A stretch of 64,000 bases of DNA from UBA6489 sp942490775 (GCA_942490775.1 CALNYL010000001.1:186001-250000), one strand, 5' to 3'; positions 39,706 to 50,852 are shown, counted from the stretch's first letter. The notes: generated by a model from the sequence alone, not told the origin. Numbers and translations: made by a program.

Positions 39706-40195
39706 GCTTAAAATCAGTGGATTAGTCTAAAATTATCCAAAAATCTTAATAATTCTATAAATCATAAAATCATTATTTTTAAATCACCTAGAATTGGAAA
39801 GAAATCTTTGTATTCTAGAGTTTAATCATTCTGCATATCAATTTGTTAAACTAGATTTAAAATAGTTTAATCCATAAATCCCACGAAAACTTGAAAAATA
39901 GGATAAATTAGGTAAAATTAAGGAACAAAACTTGCACTAATTAAGTGCAAGTCCACAAATAGTTCCTTAATAAAAAAGTATATGCAAAACTACGGATTTA
40001 GCAAACAAATAGAATCAAATTTTAACACTTTAGGTTTTTGTAAAAAGTATGTCAACAGAAATTTTTACCTATAAAATCTAAGAAAAACTTAAAAATTCAA
40101 GCACTACAAAAAACACTAAAATAACATAGTTTTTAGCTTAATAAAGAAATAAAAAAGTAATAATTAGAATATTTTAAAGAACGAAGAAAATATTT
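39706..40195. other. 490-base gene-free region with a structured segment
   Basis: AT-rich, no open frame of note. Nested hairpins at 39918-39970: outer arms ttaaggaac/gttccttaa, inner arms acttgcac/gtgcaagt. It is followed by the IS4-type transposase remnant, so it may contain that element's lost end or part of its body. A structured RNA is the alternative. Confidence 0.5.
39918..39970. other. nested double hairpin
   Basis: Two stems of 9 and 8 bp, one inside the other, with a 9-base asymmetric bulge (ccacaaata). No T-run follows closely enough to call it a terminator. Confidence 0.55.
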
Positions 40196-40690
40196 TTATC
40201 AACTCTCAATAAATACCCCCTCATAGTAAATAATTTCAGCTCAAGCCTCCCGATGAATAAACTTTGAAAAAGAATCTGGATTAAAACTTAGATTTTCTTG
40301 TTCACAGTATTGAAAATAGTATTTCAAAAGAAATAAAGGAAATGAATCTTTAGCTTTCTTTTTTCCCTTTTCTTCCTCCTTTAAAATATACTCTAAAGAA
40401 TTCTCTGATAAACTCTCAAATTTATTCAAAACATCATAAAATCTGTCATAGAGATAATAACTTGCCCACACAAGTAAATTACAAAAGTTTTCCAACTTTT
40501 TAAAAGCTATCAGCTTAAGCTTCTCTAGTCAAAAAACCTGTTTTAAATATCTAAACCATGTCTCTATCTTCCACCTCTTTAAATATAGATAGAAAATTAC
40601 CAAGGCATCTTCTGTAGTCTCAATGTTTAGGTTTGTGTAAAAATAAAACTCTCTTTCAAAGTCTTCTCATGAATTTTGAAATGTTTTCAT
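40196..40690 (-). pseudogene. IS4-type DDE transposase, C-terminal remnant
   Basis: 164 codons. YLKRWKIETWFRYLKQVFGLEKLKL has the exact Y(2)R(3)E(6)K signature of IS4-family transposases, including the catalytic Glu. Upstream parts with the two Asp residues are missing; the frame starts at ATG 40690 or an earlier lost sequence. The tail (FSKFIHREAGAEIIYYEG) may be complete. The first 10 bases overlap the start of the divergent rhodanese gene, showing that the element is truncated there. Confidence 0.75.
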
Positions 40691-42165
40691 TTATAGGAAG
40701 TATATTTTTCACATTTTATAATTTTATAAAAATAAAATTTTTTAGCTCCAAAAAAAGATTCTTATTTACCTCAATATTAATTGTTTTAGTTACATCATTT
40801 TGATGAGCTTATTTTTATGATGAATACCAGAAAACAAAACAAATAGAAGATTTTAATAACAAGATTTTATTTAATATGGATTCTTCAGAGGTAGATATAG
40901 AAGCTGAGAGAATGGAAAATATAAAAAAGTTAGAAGAACAAAAAGCTTTAGAAGAAAAAAATACTAATAATGACATAAAGATTTTAGAGAATAAATCAGA
41001 ACATATAAGTGAAACTGATAATACTAAAATAGAAGCTTTAGAAAATCCTGAACAAGAGATAATAAAACCTATAGGTGAAGATGATACTATAAAAGAAAAA
41101 ATAAAAACAGTAGATAACGAAACTAAAGTAAAAAAGCAGAACCAAAAAGAAGAAATTTTAAGAAAATCTAGAACCCAAAAAGAAATAGATTTTTTAAAAT
41201 CATATTATGAAGACATCTGAGAACAAAGACTTGAACAAGCCTATGAAAAATCATCAAAAAATGTTTCATATAATACATATTATGGTTGGTACAAAGACAT
41301 TGAAAGTATAAAAATAAATGGAATAAGAAAAGTAGATAATACAGAAAACCAGTATTTTATAGATGTTGATTTAATTGAAAAGTGAGAAATCACAAATTAT
41401 ACAATAGTTAAATCCGTTTGATGATATGAGACAAAAGACTTTAAAATAATAGACTCTAAAACATTATCTAGTTCTAGTAAATCATCTAGTACTAAAACAC
41501 TATCTGGTTCTAATTCATACGACTACATAAGTAATACAGACCTAAAAAAAGAAATAGATTCTGGTGTAGAAAATTATATTATCTTAGATGCAAGAGAAGA
41601 CATAGAGGCAGAAGTAGGAAGTATACCATGAAGCACCCATATAAGATTTGCGGAGTTAAAAAATGGAGACTACGAAAAATTAGATAAAAATAAAATTATC
41701 TATGTATATTGCTATTCTTGAATCAGAGGGAAACAAGTCAGCCAGTTTCTCAAAGAAAAATGATTTAAATCAAGATATCTAGAAAATTGATGAGCTTCTT
41801 GGTATGCTTTTTGATGATATTGGGAAGGGAAGGCAAGAATTTATGATATTTACTCTCAGCCTCAATATCAAAAAATTATTATGGAAAAAGAACTTAAATC
41901 TAGTATAAAAAATGGTGCTATATTAGTTGATTCTAGATGATTAAAAGAATACAAAGCAGGTCATTTAGAAAATTCTATAAATGTTCCTTTGGTAGATTTA
42001 CCCAAAGAGGATTGGGATGATTATATAAAGCAGATTCCTAAAAATTCAGAGACTATAAATATTTGTGATTCTTATTTAAACTGTTTTTATGCGAAAATTG
42101 TTTGAATGGAATTAGAGAAGAGGTGATATAAATTTTTATGAGTTTATTCTTTAGTTTATCACTAA
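40681..42165 (+). CDS. membrane-anchored double rhodanese protein
   Basis: 494 aa. A hydrophobic N-terminus with a membrane segment (about 32-46, FLFTSILIVLVTSFGGAYFY), a Glu/Lys-rich coiled coil (65-175), a middle polar domain, then two rhodanese-like domains. The first has IILDARED...GSIPGSTHI...YVYCYSGIRGKQV with catalytic Cys; the second ILVDSRGLKEYKAGHLENSINVPL...INICDSYLNCFYAKI also has Cys in the loop. Sulfur transfer or redox sensing on the outer face is likely. ATG 40681 is favoured because the frame is open through the membrane segment; ATG 40876 would lose it. Confidence 0.75.
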
Positions 42166-43400
42166 ACAATTTTCATCAAAAACTCCTCTAAAATCTTTTC
42201 ATACTTCAAAATAACAACTTCTAGATTCTCTTTTACCATTCCTAATCTCTTTTCAAATAAACTAACATTTTCGTCCTGTTCCTCTTTCTCATGAGAAGGA
42301 GAAAGAATTCAAGATAGAGGTTTCTCTATTTCACTTTCATACTTCAAAGCATAAGCTTCTTTCAGTAAAAATAAGTTATATCTGAGTTTTAATAAATCTT
42401 TTTTGAATTTTATAAATTCTGTATTTCCTGAAAATATATTTTTTGGAATATCAAAATTGGGGTTAATATTATCAAGTTTTATATTTGTTAAATCGTTTAA
42501 ATAAGGAGAAAAATAATTTCTTACAGAATCATTATTTATCAAGTCGCAAACTGTATTTTCAGGAAGAAAAGCTAAAATTAGTTTTCTAAATTTTTCAAAA
42601 TCAAAGTCTGTATTTCAAAGAGGGAGAGTTTCTTGATCTTTTCAAAGGGCTAAAGCCCTCTGTTGACAGTTTTTATGTGATTTTCTAACAAAAACTGATA
42701 AGTTTATTTTTAGTTTTGGATAATATGGGTTGCTATATTTCTGGATTTTTAGTTTTATAGTTAAGCTACTATTTACCTTAAAAGCTTTTCCATTTATATT
42801 TTCTAAAAAACTATAAAATATAGAAAAATTATTTTTTTTAGAGGTTACAAAGTAATCATCATAAACAAAAAAGTCGGCAATACTTAGAAAATTTGGATTT
42901 TCAGGTAGTTCTTGGTTAAAATTAGGCTTATTTTTAAAAATAGTATTTTCTAAAGAGATTTTTTTAGAAAATACTATAGTTTCTAAAATTTTATTTTTTA
43001 CTAGAAATTCTTTATCGCTGGATTCAATACTAAAGTTTTTTCATTTGTAGTTGTGAAAATATATATTCTTTCCCTGAAAGTCTTTACATAAAAGGGCACT
43101 ATAGTTTTTTCATTCTAAAATAAATTCAAGGGTATCAAAAGCTTTTGCAAAGAAATATTTAGAACTTAGGTTTTCTAGGTTTATAAAACAGATTGTGTAA
43201 TAATCGTAAAAGGTAGTTATTCAGATTATCTTGTTTCAGAAGTCTAGTTTTTTAAATTTATTTGTGTGTAATCAATAAAGTTTGGTGGTTCATTCAAAGC
43301 AATAATAAATTCATTCAAAGTATCTTTTTATTCAAGGTAATTCAAGACTATATAGTCAGGTGTTTTTATCTAGGTTTATGGATGATTTTATTGTTTTCAT
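42162..43400 (-). CDS. 412-aa unknown protein with two in-frame palindromic inserts
   Basis: MKTIKSSINLDKNTGLYSLELPGIKRYFEGIYYCFEG... No family recognised. The composition suggests beta strands and many aromatic residues in the first 300 residues and helices at the end. Two short odd segments match dispersed repeats: NCQQRALALGKD (repeat family E at 42646-42671) and IEKPLSGILSPSHEKEEQDE (family A at 42277-42326). Its last 4 bases overlap the convergent rhodanese gene. ATG 43400. Confidence 0.65.
42277..42326. repeat. family-A palindrome inside the 412-aa gene
   Basis: cctctttctcatgagaaggagaaagaattcaagatagagg, about the most complete family-A copy: inner stem ctttctc/gagaaag and outer pair cctct/agagg. 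Confidence 0.8.
42646..42671. repeat. family-E repeat inside the 412-aa gene
   Basis: aagggctaaagccctctgttgacag; the same motif (aagggttaaaaccctctgttgaca) is inside MITE copy 1 at 13056-13079. Confidence 0.7.
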
Positions 43401-43664
43401 GGTTTTAATTTTTTATATGCCCCTATCTAAATTCTTTCCACCTTCAGGAGAAAGAGGCTACAAGTTTTACTATATGATTTAAGTAGACTATAAGTTTTTT
43501 AGTTTTTTTGTAAATATTTTTTTAAAGAAGAACTCAAATTAACCAACTAGGTCAAAATAAACTTGATTTTCAAAAATATAACTATATAATATTAACCATA
43601 TAAGTTAATATCTATACTTTGTTTTTAAATACTTATTTATTTACTAATTAACAATTATCATGTA
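43401..43664. other. spacer with an inverted family-A palindrome
   Basis: cctatctaaattctttccaccttcaggagaaagaggct at about 43424-43462, the family-A tail now on the left, so this copy is in the opposite orientation. The remainder is AT-rich and holds the promoter of the toxin-antitoxin pair, which I cannot fix. Confidence 0.55.
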
Positions 43665-44006
43665 ATGGAAATTGAGTTTAAAAATAAAAAGACAGAAAAA
43701 ATCTGTATAAGTTGAATGTTCTTTGGAGAAAAGAGAATGGATAAAGAACTTACAAAAAGATTAATAGAACTACAAGAGGCTATAAATCTACTAGATATCA
43801 AAAAAATGAGAAATTCAAATCTACATCCTCTGAAATGAGAAAGAAGATTTGAATTAGTAATTGATATAAATGGTAAAAGAAACCCCTATAGACTAATATT
43901 TGAAACCCTTAATTGAGAAAATGTTTGTTTAGATTTTTATAATGACAATAAATTTAAAACAGTTACAAGAATAAAGATAATAGAAATTTCAAATCACTAT
44001 AAATAA
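43665..44006 (+). CDS. HigB/RelE-like toxin
   Basis: 113 aa. MEIEFKNKKTEKICI, helix MDKELTKRLIELQEAINLLDIKKM, NSNLHPLKGERRFELVIDINGKRNPYRLIFE and the end FKTVTRIKIIEISNHYK match the HigB/RelE fold (ribosome-dependent mRNase in relatives). Basic residues (R, K, H) in the last half fit. It is followed after 25 bases by the HTH/metallopeptidase antitoxin. The gene order toxin-antitoxin is that of higBA. Confidence 0.8.
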
Positions 44007-44031
44007 AATAATTATTAAAAAAAACAAGATT

Positions 44032-45168
44032 ATGATTAATGATAAAAAGATATATTTTGAAATATTGGTTCATCCATGAGAAACACTTAGAGATGTTTTG
44101 AATTGAGAAAACATGACACAGAGTGAATTATCTCTTAGAACTGAAATAAGCGAAAAGCACATAAGTAACATAATAAAATGAAAAGCAAATATTACACCTG
44201 AAACAGCTCTAAAATTTCACAAAGTTTTTTGAACATCAGCTAACTTTTGGAATAATTTACAAAAATATTATGATGAGAATAAGGCAAGACTAGAAGAAAA
44301 GAAATTAATGGGAGCTAAATTAGAAGAAGAAAAGACAATTTTATGTGAAATAAAAAGCTGATATAAAAATTTGGCAGAAAATGGTTTTGTAGAAAAAATT
44401 AATTTTAGATGAGAGGAAAATAAAAAGATCATACTAAATAATTTATATTCTTTTTTTAAAGTTTCTTCTCTTAAAAATATTTTAGATATTTTTAACATCT
44501 GAGAACTAGATTTAAAATTCAAAAAATCTAATTGATTAAGACTAAATAAATATAACTTGGCTTGTTGGCTAAGGGCTTGAGAAGTAAAATTAGAAAATAT
44601 AGAGGTTTGAGAATACTCAAAAACTAACTTAAATAAGGTTTTAATTAAATTAAAATCTATGACGATGCAAAAAGTTGTTGATATAAAAGAGATACAAAGA
44701 TTAATAGCTAGTGCTTGAATATATTTTTCTTTTGTTAATTGATTTGAAAATGTTCCTGTATTTTGAGTTACAAGAAAATATAGATGAAAAGCTTTTGTTC
44801 AAGTTAGTGATAAGTGAAAAAGGAATGATTGATTTTGGTTTGCTTTGTTTCATGAGTTAGCTCATGTAAAATTACATCTAAATAGTAGAAATATTTTTTT
44901 AATAAACTTAGATAACCAAGAGGAAGAGAAGGAAAGAGAGGCTAATGTTTGGGCTTGAGATTATTTAATTAATCCTAAAGATTTTGAAAACTTTACTAAA
45001 AAATTACCTATTAGTAGAGATAGATTTTTAGAGTTTTCAGTAAGACAGTGAGTGTGAGATAGTATTTTGGCTTGAAGGTTAGGCTTTCATTATAATGAAT
45101 TGTGACATAGAGATGCTTATAAGGAGGTTTCTGAATTTAGGGAGGGGTTGAAGGTTGTTGAGGGATAA
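44032..45168 (+). CDS. HigA-like antitoxin fused to M78 (ImmA/IrrE) metallopeptidase
   Basis: 378 aa. Residues 10-75: HPGETLRDVLNGENMTQSELSLRTEISEKHISNIIKGKANITPETALKFHKVFGTSANFWNNLQ, the HigA/XRE helix-turn-helix. Residues about 240-330: GVTRKYRGKAFVQVSDKGKRNDGFWFALFHELAHVKLH with the zinc motif HELAH, then EREANVWAGDYLI carrying the third ligand (E..A). So DNA binding and a peptidase domain are joined, as in long HigA variants. The domain may cleave a repressor or be regulatory only. ATG 44032. Confidence 0.85.
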
Positions 45169-45197
45169 GTTTAGTAGATATTAAAAAAAATAAATTC

Positions 45198-45520
45198 ATG
45201 ATAAAAATAAAAAATTGTAATAATATAGATGAGTGAGAAATAACAATAAATAAAAATTATCTAAATCTAAAGTATGCTATTAAAAGTATGCTATTAATTG
45301 AACTGGTAAAAGTACAATTGCAAAAGCTATAAAGTATTCTGTAGAAGATAAAAGTAATCTAATAGAATTAAAACCTTTTAAATTTATATCTACAGAAGAT
45401 AATAATCCTGAGATTATAGGAATAGATAAATTTACTAAGGGAATCAGACTAGAAAGAAGTCACATTAAGTTTATGCCAGATGAGATGAATGGTCATATGA
45501 TACTTTATTTGATTCACTAA
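45198..45520 (+). pseudogene. P-loop ATPase fragment with 14-base tandem duplication
   Basis: ATG 45198 gives MIKIKNCNNIDEGEITINKNYLNLKYAI, then the 14-base unit aagtatgctattaa is repeated (about 45270-45297), shifting the frame and leading to TAA 45330-45332. Without one unit the text reads LKYAINGTGKSTIAKAIKYSVEDKSNLIELKPF, an AAA/ABC-type Walker A loop. That frame continues to TAA 45518-45520. The rest of the ATPase (Walker B and beyond) is missing. Probably the remnant of a RecF- or OLD-like ATPase next to the toxin-antitoxin pair. Confidence 0.7.
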
Positions 45521-45828
45521 ATAATAAAATCTATGAAGAAGACAAATCTAAATGAATATATTTTACTATAATAGAAAAGGTAGAAATAAAAGGAGAAAAG
45601 ATTTTTGTATTGCATAGTTCTGGTAAATGACCTCTTATGGGGATTTTATACATAAACACAGAAAAAAATGAAAGAAAAGTTATTTTTGATAATAAAGATT
45701 ATGAAGAAAGGGGGATTTTAGAAATACTTGATTTTGAACTACTACCTAACTGAAAAATGAAAGTATTTTTTACAACATGATGATATCCAAATTTTAAATC
45801 CGAAGAAAAAATTATATCTATAGACTAA
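45470..45828 (+). pseudogene. C-terminal piece of another unknown protein
   Basis: Open frame without a start codon, following a TAA near 45466: ARGDEWSYDTLFDSLNNKIYEEDKSKGIYFTIIEKVEIKGEKIFVLHSSGKGPLMGILYINTEKNERKVIFDNKDYEERGILEILDFELLPNGKMKV to TAA 45826-45828. Beta-rich. It is joined out of frame to the ATPase piece, suggesting a deletion junction between two genes. Confidence 0.5.
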
Positions 45829-45887
45829 AAAAACTTTTCCTCCTTAAAATAAATCCCCTAAAACCCAAAATACAATCAACTTAAGAC

Positions 45888-45930
45888 ATTGCATCCCAAC
45901 CTAGGAAGAGATTCAGAGATGAATTATTTT
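45888..45930. repeat. dispersed palindrome family A, right half
   Basis: cctaggaagagattcagagatgaatta; the left arm is degenerate (cattgcatcccaacc). Confidence 0.45.
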
Positions 45931-45948
45931 TTTTAAAAAATAACAACA

Positions 45949-45983
45949 AAAAAAGCTAGACTAATTTAGTCTAGCTTTTTTAT
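45949..45983. terminator. perfect bidirectional terminator
   Basis: aaaaaagctagacta and tagtctagctttttt around att, between convergent genes. Confidence 0.9.
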
Positions 45984-46001
45984 TTTCCCACTCAAAAACT
46001 T

Positions 46002-46805
46002 TTAGTCAACCTCAACCTCCCCCTCAAGATCAATCTCCGATAATCTATCCTCAACAATCTCTTTTAATGCAACCAATTGAGATAATAAATTATTCTTATT
46101 TTCCTCTAAAATATTTGTATTATTCTCAAGTTTTTCAATCATTGAATTTATCGTATCAAAAACAATATTTAATTTTTCTTCAGGAATACTATCTAAATTA
46201 TTTTCCAATTTATCAATAAAAGCTTCTTTATATTTTACGATAATCTCTTCTCTCTCTGCTCTAAACTCTTCTCTTAAAGCTTCATTCTCATCTCTTAAAT
46301 CCTTATTATCTTTATAAACCTCATATTTAGCTTCCATTAGAACCAAAGCCTCTTGGTTATCCGCAAGAAGTCCTCTAACATCATCATAATATCATTCTAT
46401 TAAAGCATCCATTTCATCTCTACAAGCATTTCTTACATCTTCTCATTCAACCTCTCTACATTCTTGTTTTTTAGCCTCTAAATTTTCTTGTAAAGACAAT
46501 TGTAAAGACTTAAGACTCTTCCTTGTTTCTTCTGGAAGTTCTTTTAAAACCTCTCAAAATTCTTTTCTATTTTCTTGTCTGAAATTCTTTAGATTTTTTC
46601 TACCTTCTTTTAAATTTTTCCTTATTTCTTTATTTGTTTCTAAAGAAGCTTTTTTTATTTCATTTCTAGATTTTACTATAACCTTTTTTACTTGTCATGG
46701 TTTCTTGTTTTTATTAGCATTTCAGTTATCATTTTTGGCTGATACTGATACCGCACCAGATAGTACTAAAAAAGCAATTGTTAGAACTGATAATCATTTT
46801 TTCAT
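46002..46805 (-). CDS. secreted coiled-coil protein
   Basis: 267 aa. Signal peptide MKKGLSVLTIAFLVLSGAVSVSA with an AxA-type cleavage site, then a highly charged alpha-helical body (Glu, Lys, Asn) of about 240 residues with heptad-like spacing, and two Cys (ECREVEGEDVRNACR) that may form a disulfide. Similar in style to periplasmic helical chaperones such as Spy, without a recognised motif. ATG 46805; separated by 82 bases from topA on the same strand. Confidence 0.7.
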
Positions 46806-46886
46806 AATAATAAAATTATATAAATAAAATATTTTTATAACCTATAACTGGAGCATTATAACAGAATTATAAGAAAAAGTAAAATT

Positions 46887-49193
46887 TTATTTTTCTCCCT
46901 CTTCTCCCTCCTCATTATTCTTCTCCTCCATTTTCTTATTCAACTCATCCCAAACATCCTTTGGAATAGGCTTAGCAATTTTCACATCAGGATAATTCTT
47001 AGCAGCCAAAAATGGTCATCTTCTAGAGTTCTTTACTACTAACTCCTCTCAACTCTCTTTATCCACCAACATTCATTTTTCTTTTAAAATAGACTCTAAA
47101 ATCTCTTCTTTCTCAGACTTTATTTTTCAAATCCATTTAACCTTAGGATACTCAGATGATGAAAGAAAAGGTCAAAACCTTCAAGTCTTCACTACTATTG
47201 TTCCCTTAATTCCCTCAGGACAAGGCTTTCATTCATACTTATCTCTCAATGCACTCAATTGATCTTTTTGCTCTTGAGGCTGATCTATAAATTTACAATC
47301 AGGATACCCAGAACATCAGATAAATTTACCAGCCTTAGAAAATCTGTAAATTAAATCCTCTCAGCAATCAGGACACTTTTTTCAAGTTTTCTCTATAACC
47401 TTTTCTGCATTTTCTCAAGCCTCCTCTAAGTCTTTTTTTAGTGTATTCTGCCAGAAATCATCAAGTATCTCTGGATACTTCTTATCTCATTGCTCTATTT
47501 TATCAAAATCTTCTTCTACATCCTTTGTGAATTTGTATTGCATCATCTTAGAAAAGTATTTTTCTAGAAACTCTGTTACCGTAAATGCTATCTCAGTTGG
47601 TATTAAATACCTTTTATTAAATTTTTCTACATATCATCTATCTATTATAGTTGATATAGTCGGAGCATAAGTAGAAGGTCTACCAATTCACTCGGACTCT
47701 AGTTTCTTTACCAAAGAAGCCTCTGTATACCTAGCAGGTGGATTTGAGAACTTTTGAAGAGCCTCTAAATTTGTTCAAGGCAATATTTCTCAAAGCTTTA
47801 TATCAGGTAATAATGATTCCTCCTTATCATCATCTTTCTTATCATCATCATCCACAGACTCTATGTACAGCTTCATAAATCAATCAAACTTTATAACCTC
47901 TCATTTTGTTGTCCAAGTTTGGTTCTCCGCCTTTGTAGGAGAAAAAGAAAAAGTAGTTACCTCTAGAAGAGCATCTTTCATCTGAGAAGCCAAAGTTCTT
48001 TTCCGTATAAGAGTATAAAGTTTTAGCTGTGTAGAATCTAGTACACCCGCTAAACTCTCAGGAGTTCTATGTATATCAGTTGGTCTAATTGCCTCATGTG
48101 CCTCTTGAGCTCATGCCGATTTAGTTTTGAAACTTCTAGATTTATGATATTCCTTTCAAAAACTTTTTTCTATAACATCCTTTGCTTGTGATTTTGCTTC
48201 ATCTGATAAGTTTAGACTATCTGTTCTCATATATGTAATAAGTCACTGTCTTTCTCCATTTCACAAGTCCATACCCTCATAAAGTTTTTGGGCTACCATC
48301 ATGGTTTGTTTTACTCAGAATCCAAATTTTCTACTGGCTTCTTGTTGTAGGGTAGAGGTTGTGAATGGTGCTCATGGTTTTCTTCTAGAATCTTTTTTTA
48401 CTACATCCTCTAGACGGAAATCTAGGATACTCTTATCCTTTAAAACAGTATATCATTTTTTATCCTTAGTTTCTTTTATTTTTGATAAATCATCAAACAG
48501 AGTTAAGAAAATCTTCTCTATATCTTCTCTAGAATTAAAATTCTTAACTTTTCAATTTATTTTTGTAAGATGAGATTTAAACTTCTGCTCTAAATAAGAT
48601 AGCTCTATAGATAATTTCCAACTCTCTTTTGGTTTAAAATTTTTTATCTCTTTCTCTTTTTCTACTATAAGTTTCACAGCTACTGATTGTACTCTACCAG
48701 CAGACAATCATTTCCTAATCTTTTTCCATAAAACAGGGGAAACTTTATATCAAACTAATCTATCTAATATTCTTCTAGCCTGTTGAGCATCAACAAGTCA
48801 CATATTTAGAGTTTTAGGCTCTGATATAGCTTTTAGTATAGCTTTTTTTGTTATTTCATGAAAGGCTATTCTCTTTGTAGTCTTAGGATCTACACCTAGT
48901 ACATTACATAAATGCCATCCTATAGCTTCTCATTCTCTATCCTCATCCGTTGCTATCCATATTTCATTAGCGGTCTTTGCTAATTTTTTTAGTGCATTTA
49001 CTGTTTTTTTCTTATCATCATTTATTCCATAATCTGGAGCAAAATTATTTTCTATATCCACTCACAGACTTTTTTGTGGTAAATCCCTTATATGTCACAT
49101 AGAAGCAGTTACTATATATTCTCCTGCTGGTAAAAATTTTGATATAGTTTTTCACTTTGCTGGAGATTCGACAATTACTAGTTTTTTTGACAT
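46887..49193 (-). CDS. topA: DNA topoisomerase I
   Basis: 768 aa. MSKKLVIVESPAKGKTISKFL is the Toprim start; IWIATDEDREGEAIGWHL carries its acidic triad. GYKVSPVLWKKIRKGLSAGRVQSVAVKLI and ITYMRTDSLNLS with the active Tyr follow, then SAGAQEAHEAIRPTDIHRTPE. The C-terminus has Topo_C4 zinc fingers (CPDCGEDLIYRFSKAGKFICCGYPDC) and a Glu/Gly tail. At residue 397 a CGG codon falls in LYTLI-x-KRTLASQM, where the family has tryptophan. ATG 49193. Confidence 0.95.
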
Positions 49194-49354
49194 AGTTTTT
49201 TTGGTTTTTAAAAATAATTTGTATAAGATATTAGATTTTTTTTTTCTTTAGTCAAAAGAAAATGGCTCTTTTGTATTAAAACCTAAAAAGTTTGTTATAT
49301 TATTTAATATATGTTAAACTACTATTAATAATAATTATTTAAGAAATTAAAAAC

Positions 49355-50470
49355 ATGAACTTAATAGAAACCTTCTTTGCAATGTTAGAAATGGTTGGAA
49401 AAAACAACTATTCAGATATGCACCTAAACACATGAATAAAACCAATTATAAGAGATAAAGTCTGAGACCTAGTAACTCTGGATAGCATACCAACTGTAAC
49501 ATGAGAAATAAAAACCACAATTCTATCACAAGAAAATATAGCAGAAATAATAGAAAACATAGCAGGAGAAAAAAACTATAAAAAATTCCTAGAAAATTTT
49601 GAACTAGATATTTCCTATAAACACAAAGAAGAAAGATACAGAATAAATTGCTACATGGACTCAAATTGATACTCCATAGCATTTAGAACTATACCTAAAG
49701 ACATACCAAGTATAGAATCCCTATGACTATGAAAACAAACACAAATTATGTGTGAAAAACCCAAATGACTAATCTTAGTAACATGACCCACAGGATCTTG
49801 AAAATCAACAAACCTAGCCGCTATGATAAACTATATAAATGAAACCTATGGAAAACACATCATAACCGTTGAAGACCCAATAGAATTTGTACACAAAAAT
49901 AAAAAATCAGTTGTTAACCAAAGAGAAATCTGAGCACATACCAAATGATTTGCAGAAGCGATAAGAGCAAGTCTTAGAGAAGATCCAGATGTGGTAATGG
50001 TTTGAGAAATGAGAGACCTAGAAACGATAAAAGCAGCTATAACCCTAGCAGAAACCTGACACCTTGTACTATCTACACTACATACAAACGATACAGCCCA
50101 AACAATAGATAGAATAATAGATATATTCCCAAGTGTACAACAAAAGCAAATAAAAATGCAACTAGCAATGAGTCTAATATGAGTAATTAGCCAAAGATTA
50201 ATCCCTAGAATAGATAAGGAATGAAAAATAGCCTGTAGAGAAGTACTAATAAACAACGATGCAGTAAAAAACACCATCATATCATGAAAAACAAACAACA
50301 TCTATTCCATACTTGAAACTTGAAGAAAAGACGGTATGGTACTTATGGATAAATATCTAGTAGTACTATATAAAGCAAAAGTCATAAACAAAGAAATACT
50401 CTTCACATATGCCAGAGATAAAGACATAATAGAAACAGTAATAAGAAATGTAGAATCAGAAGAAAAATAA
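49355..50470 (+). CDS. pilT: PilT-type retraction ATPase
   Basis: 371 aa. Hexameric ATPase for type IV pilus retraction. N-terminal domain with YSDMHLNTGIKPIIR; Walker A ILVTGPTGSGKST (two glycines written TGA); Asp box TVEDPIEF; REIGAHTKGFAEAIRASLREDPDVVMVGEMRDLETIKAAITLAETGHLVLSTLHTNDTAQTIDRIID with Walker B and His box; SLIGVISQRLIPR. This strongly suggests twitching motility or DNA uptake; the pseudopilin-like gene at 57486 supports a pilus system. ATG 49355. The 73-aa membrane gene follows 26 bases on. Confidence 0.92.
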
Positions 50471-50496
50471 TTTTATAATTTTCTTAATCCAATAAA

Positions 50497-50718
50497 ATGA
50501 TAATACTAAAAATAATTTACTCAGCACTTCTCATAAGTATATGATTAGCAATTATGAAATACAGAAGAAATATAAAACAATGGACATGAAGCTTTGTATG
50601 GGCAGAAAGGTATATATGAACAGGTTGAACATACCTAGTAATAGTGCTATTATGAATGTTCTTAGTATTCTTTTGAGTAATCTACCCCTTCTGATGACTA
50701 GATTTACTAGTGAAATAA
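50497..50718 (+). CDS. small two-helix membrane protein
   Basis: 73 aa: MIILKIIYSALLISIGLAIMKYRRNIKQWTGSFVWAERYIGTGGTYLVIVLLGMFLVFFGVIYPFGGLDLLVK. Two membrane segments (4-20, 44-63) around a basic loop. Seven TGA glycines in a row of 73 codons. It lies close behind pilT and may belong to the same transcript. No family recognised. Confidence 0.65.
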
Positions 50719-50754
50719 TAAAAAATTATCACTAAAAATACTATAACATCAACA

Positions 50755-50792
50755 CAAAAAAACAAAATAATTTAGTTATTTTGTTTTTTTGA
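50755..50792. terminator. hairpin terminator
   Basis: aaaaaaacaaaataa and ttattttgttttttt around tttag, after the pilT pair. Confidence 0.8.
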
Positions 50793-50852
50793 TTATAATC
50801 CCACCTGTTTTAAATAAAAACATAGTAATTTATTTCAATAACAAAAAAAACG

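Noticed and set aside
49846..50301. Minus-strand 151-aa frame
   Set aside because: Antisense to pilT.
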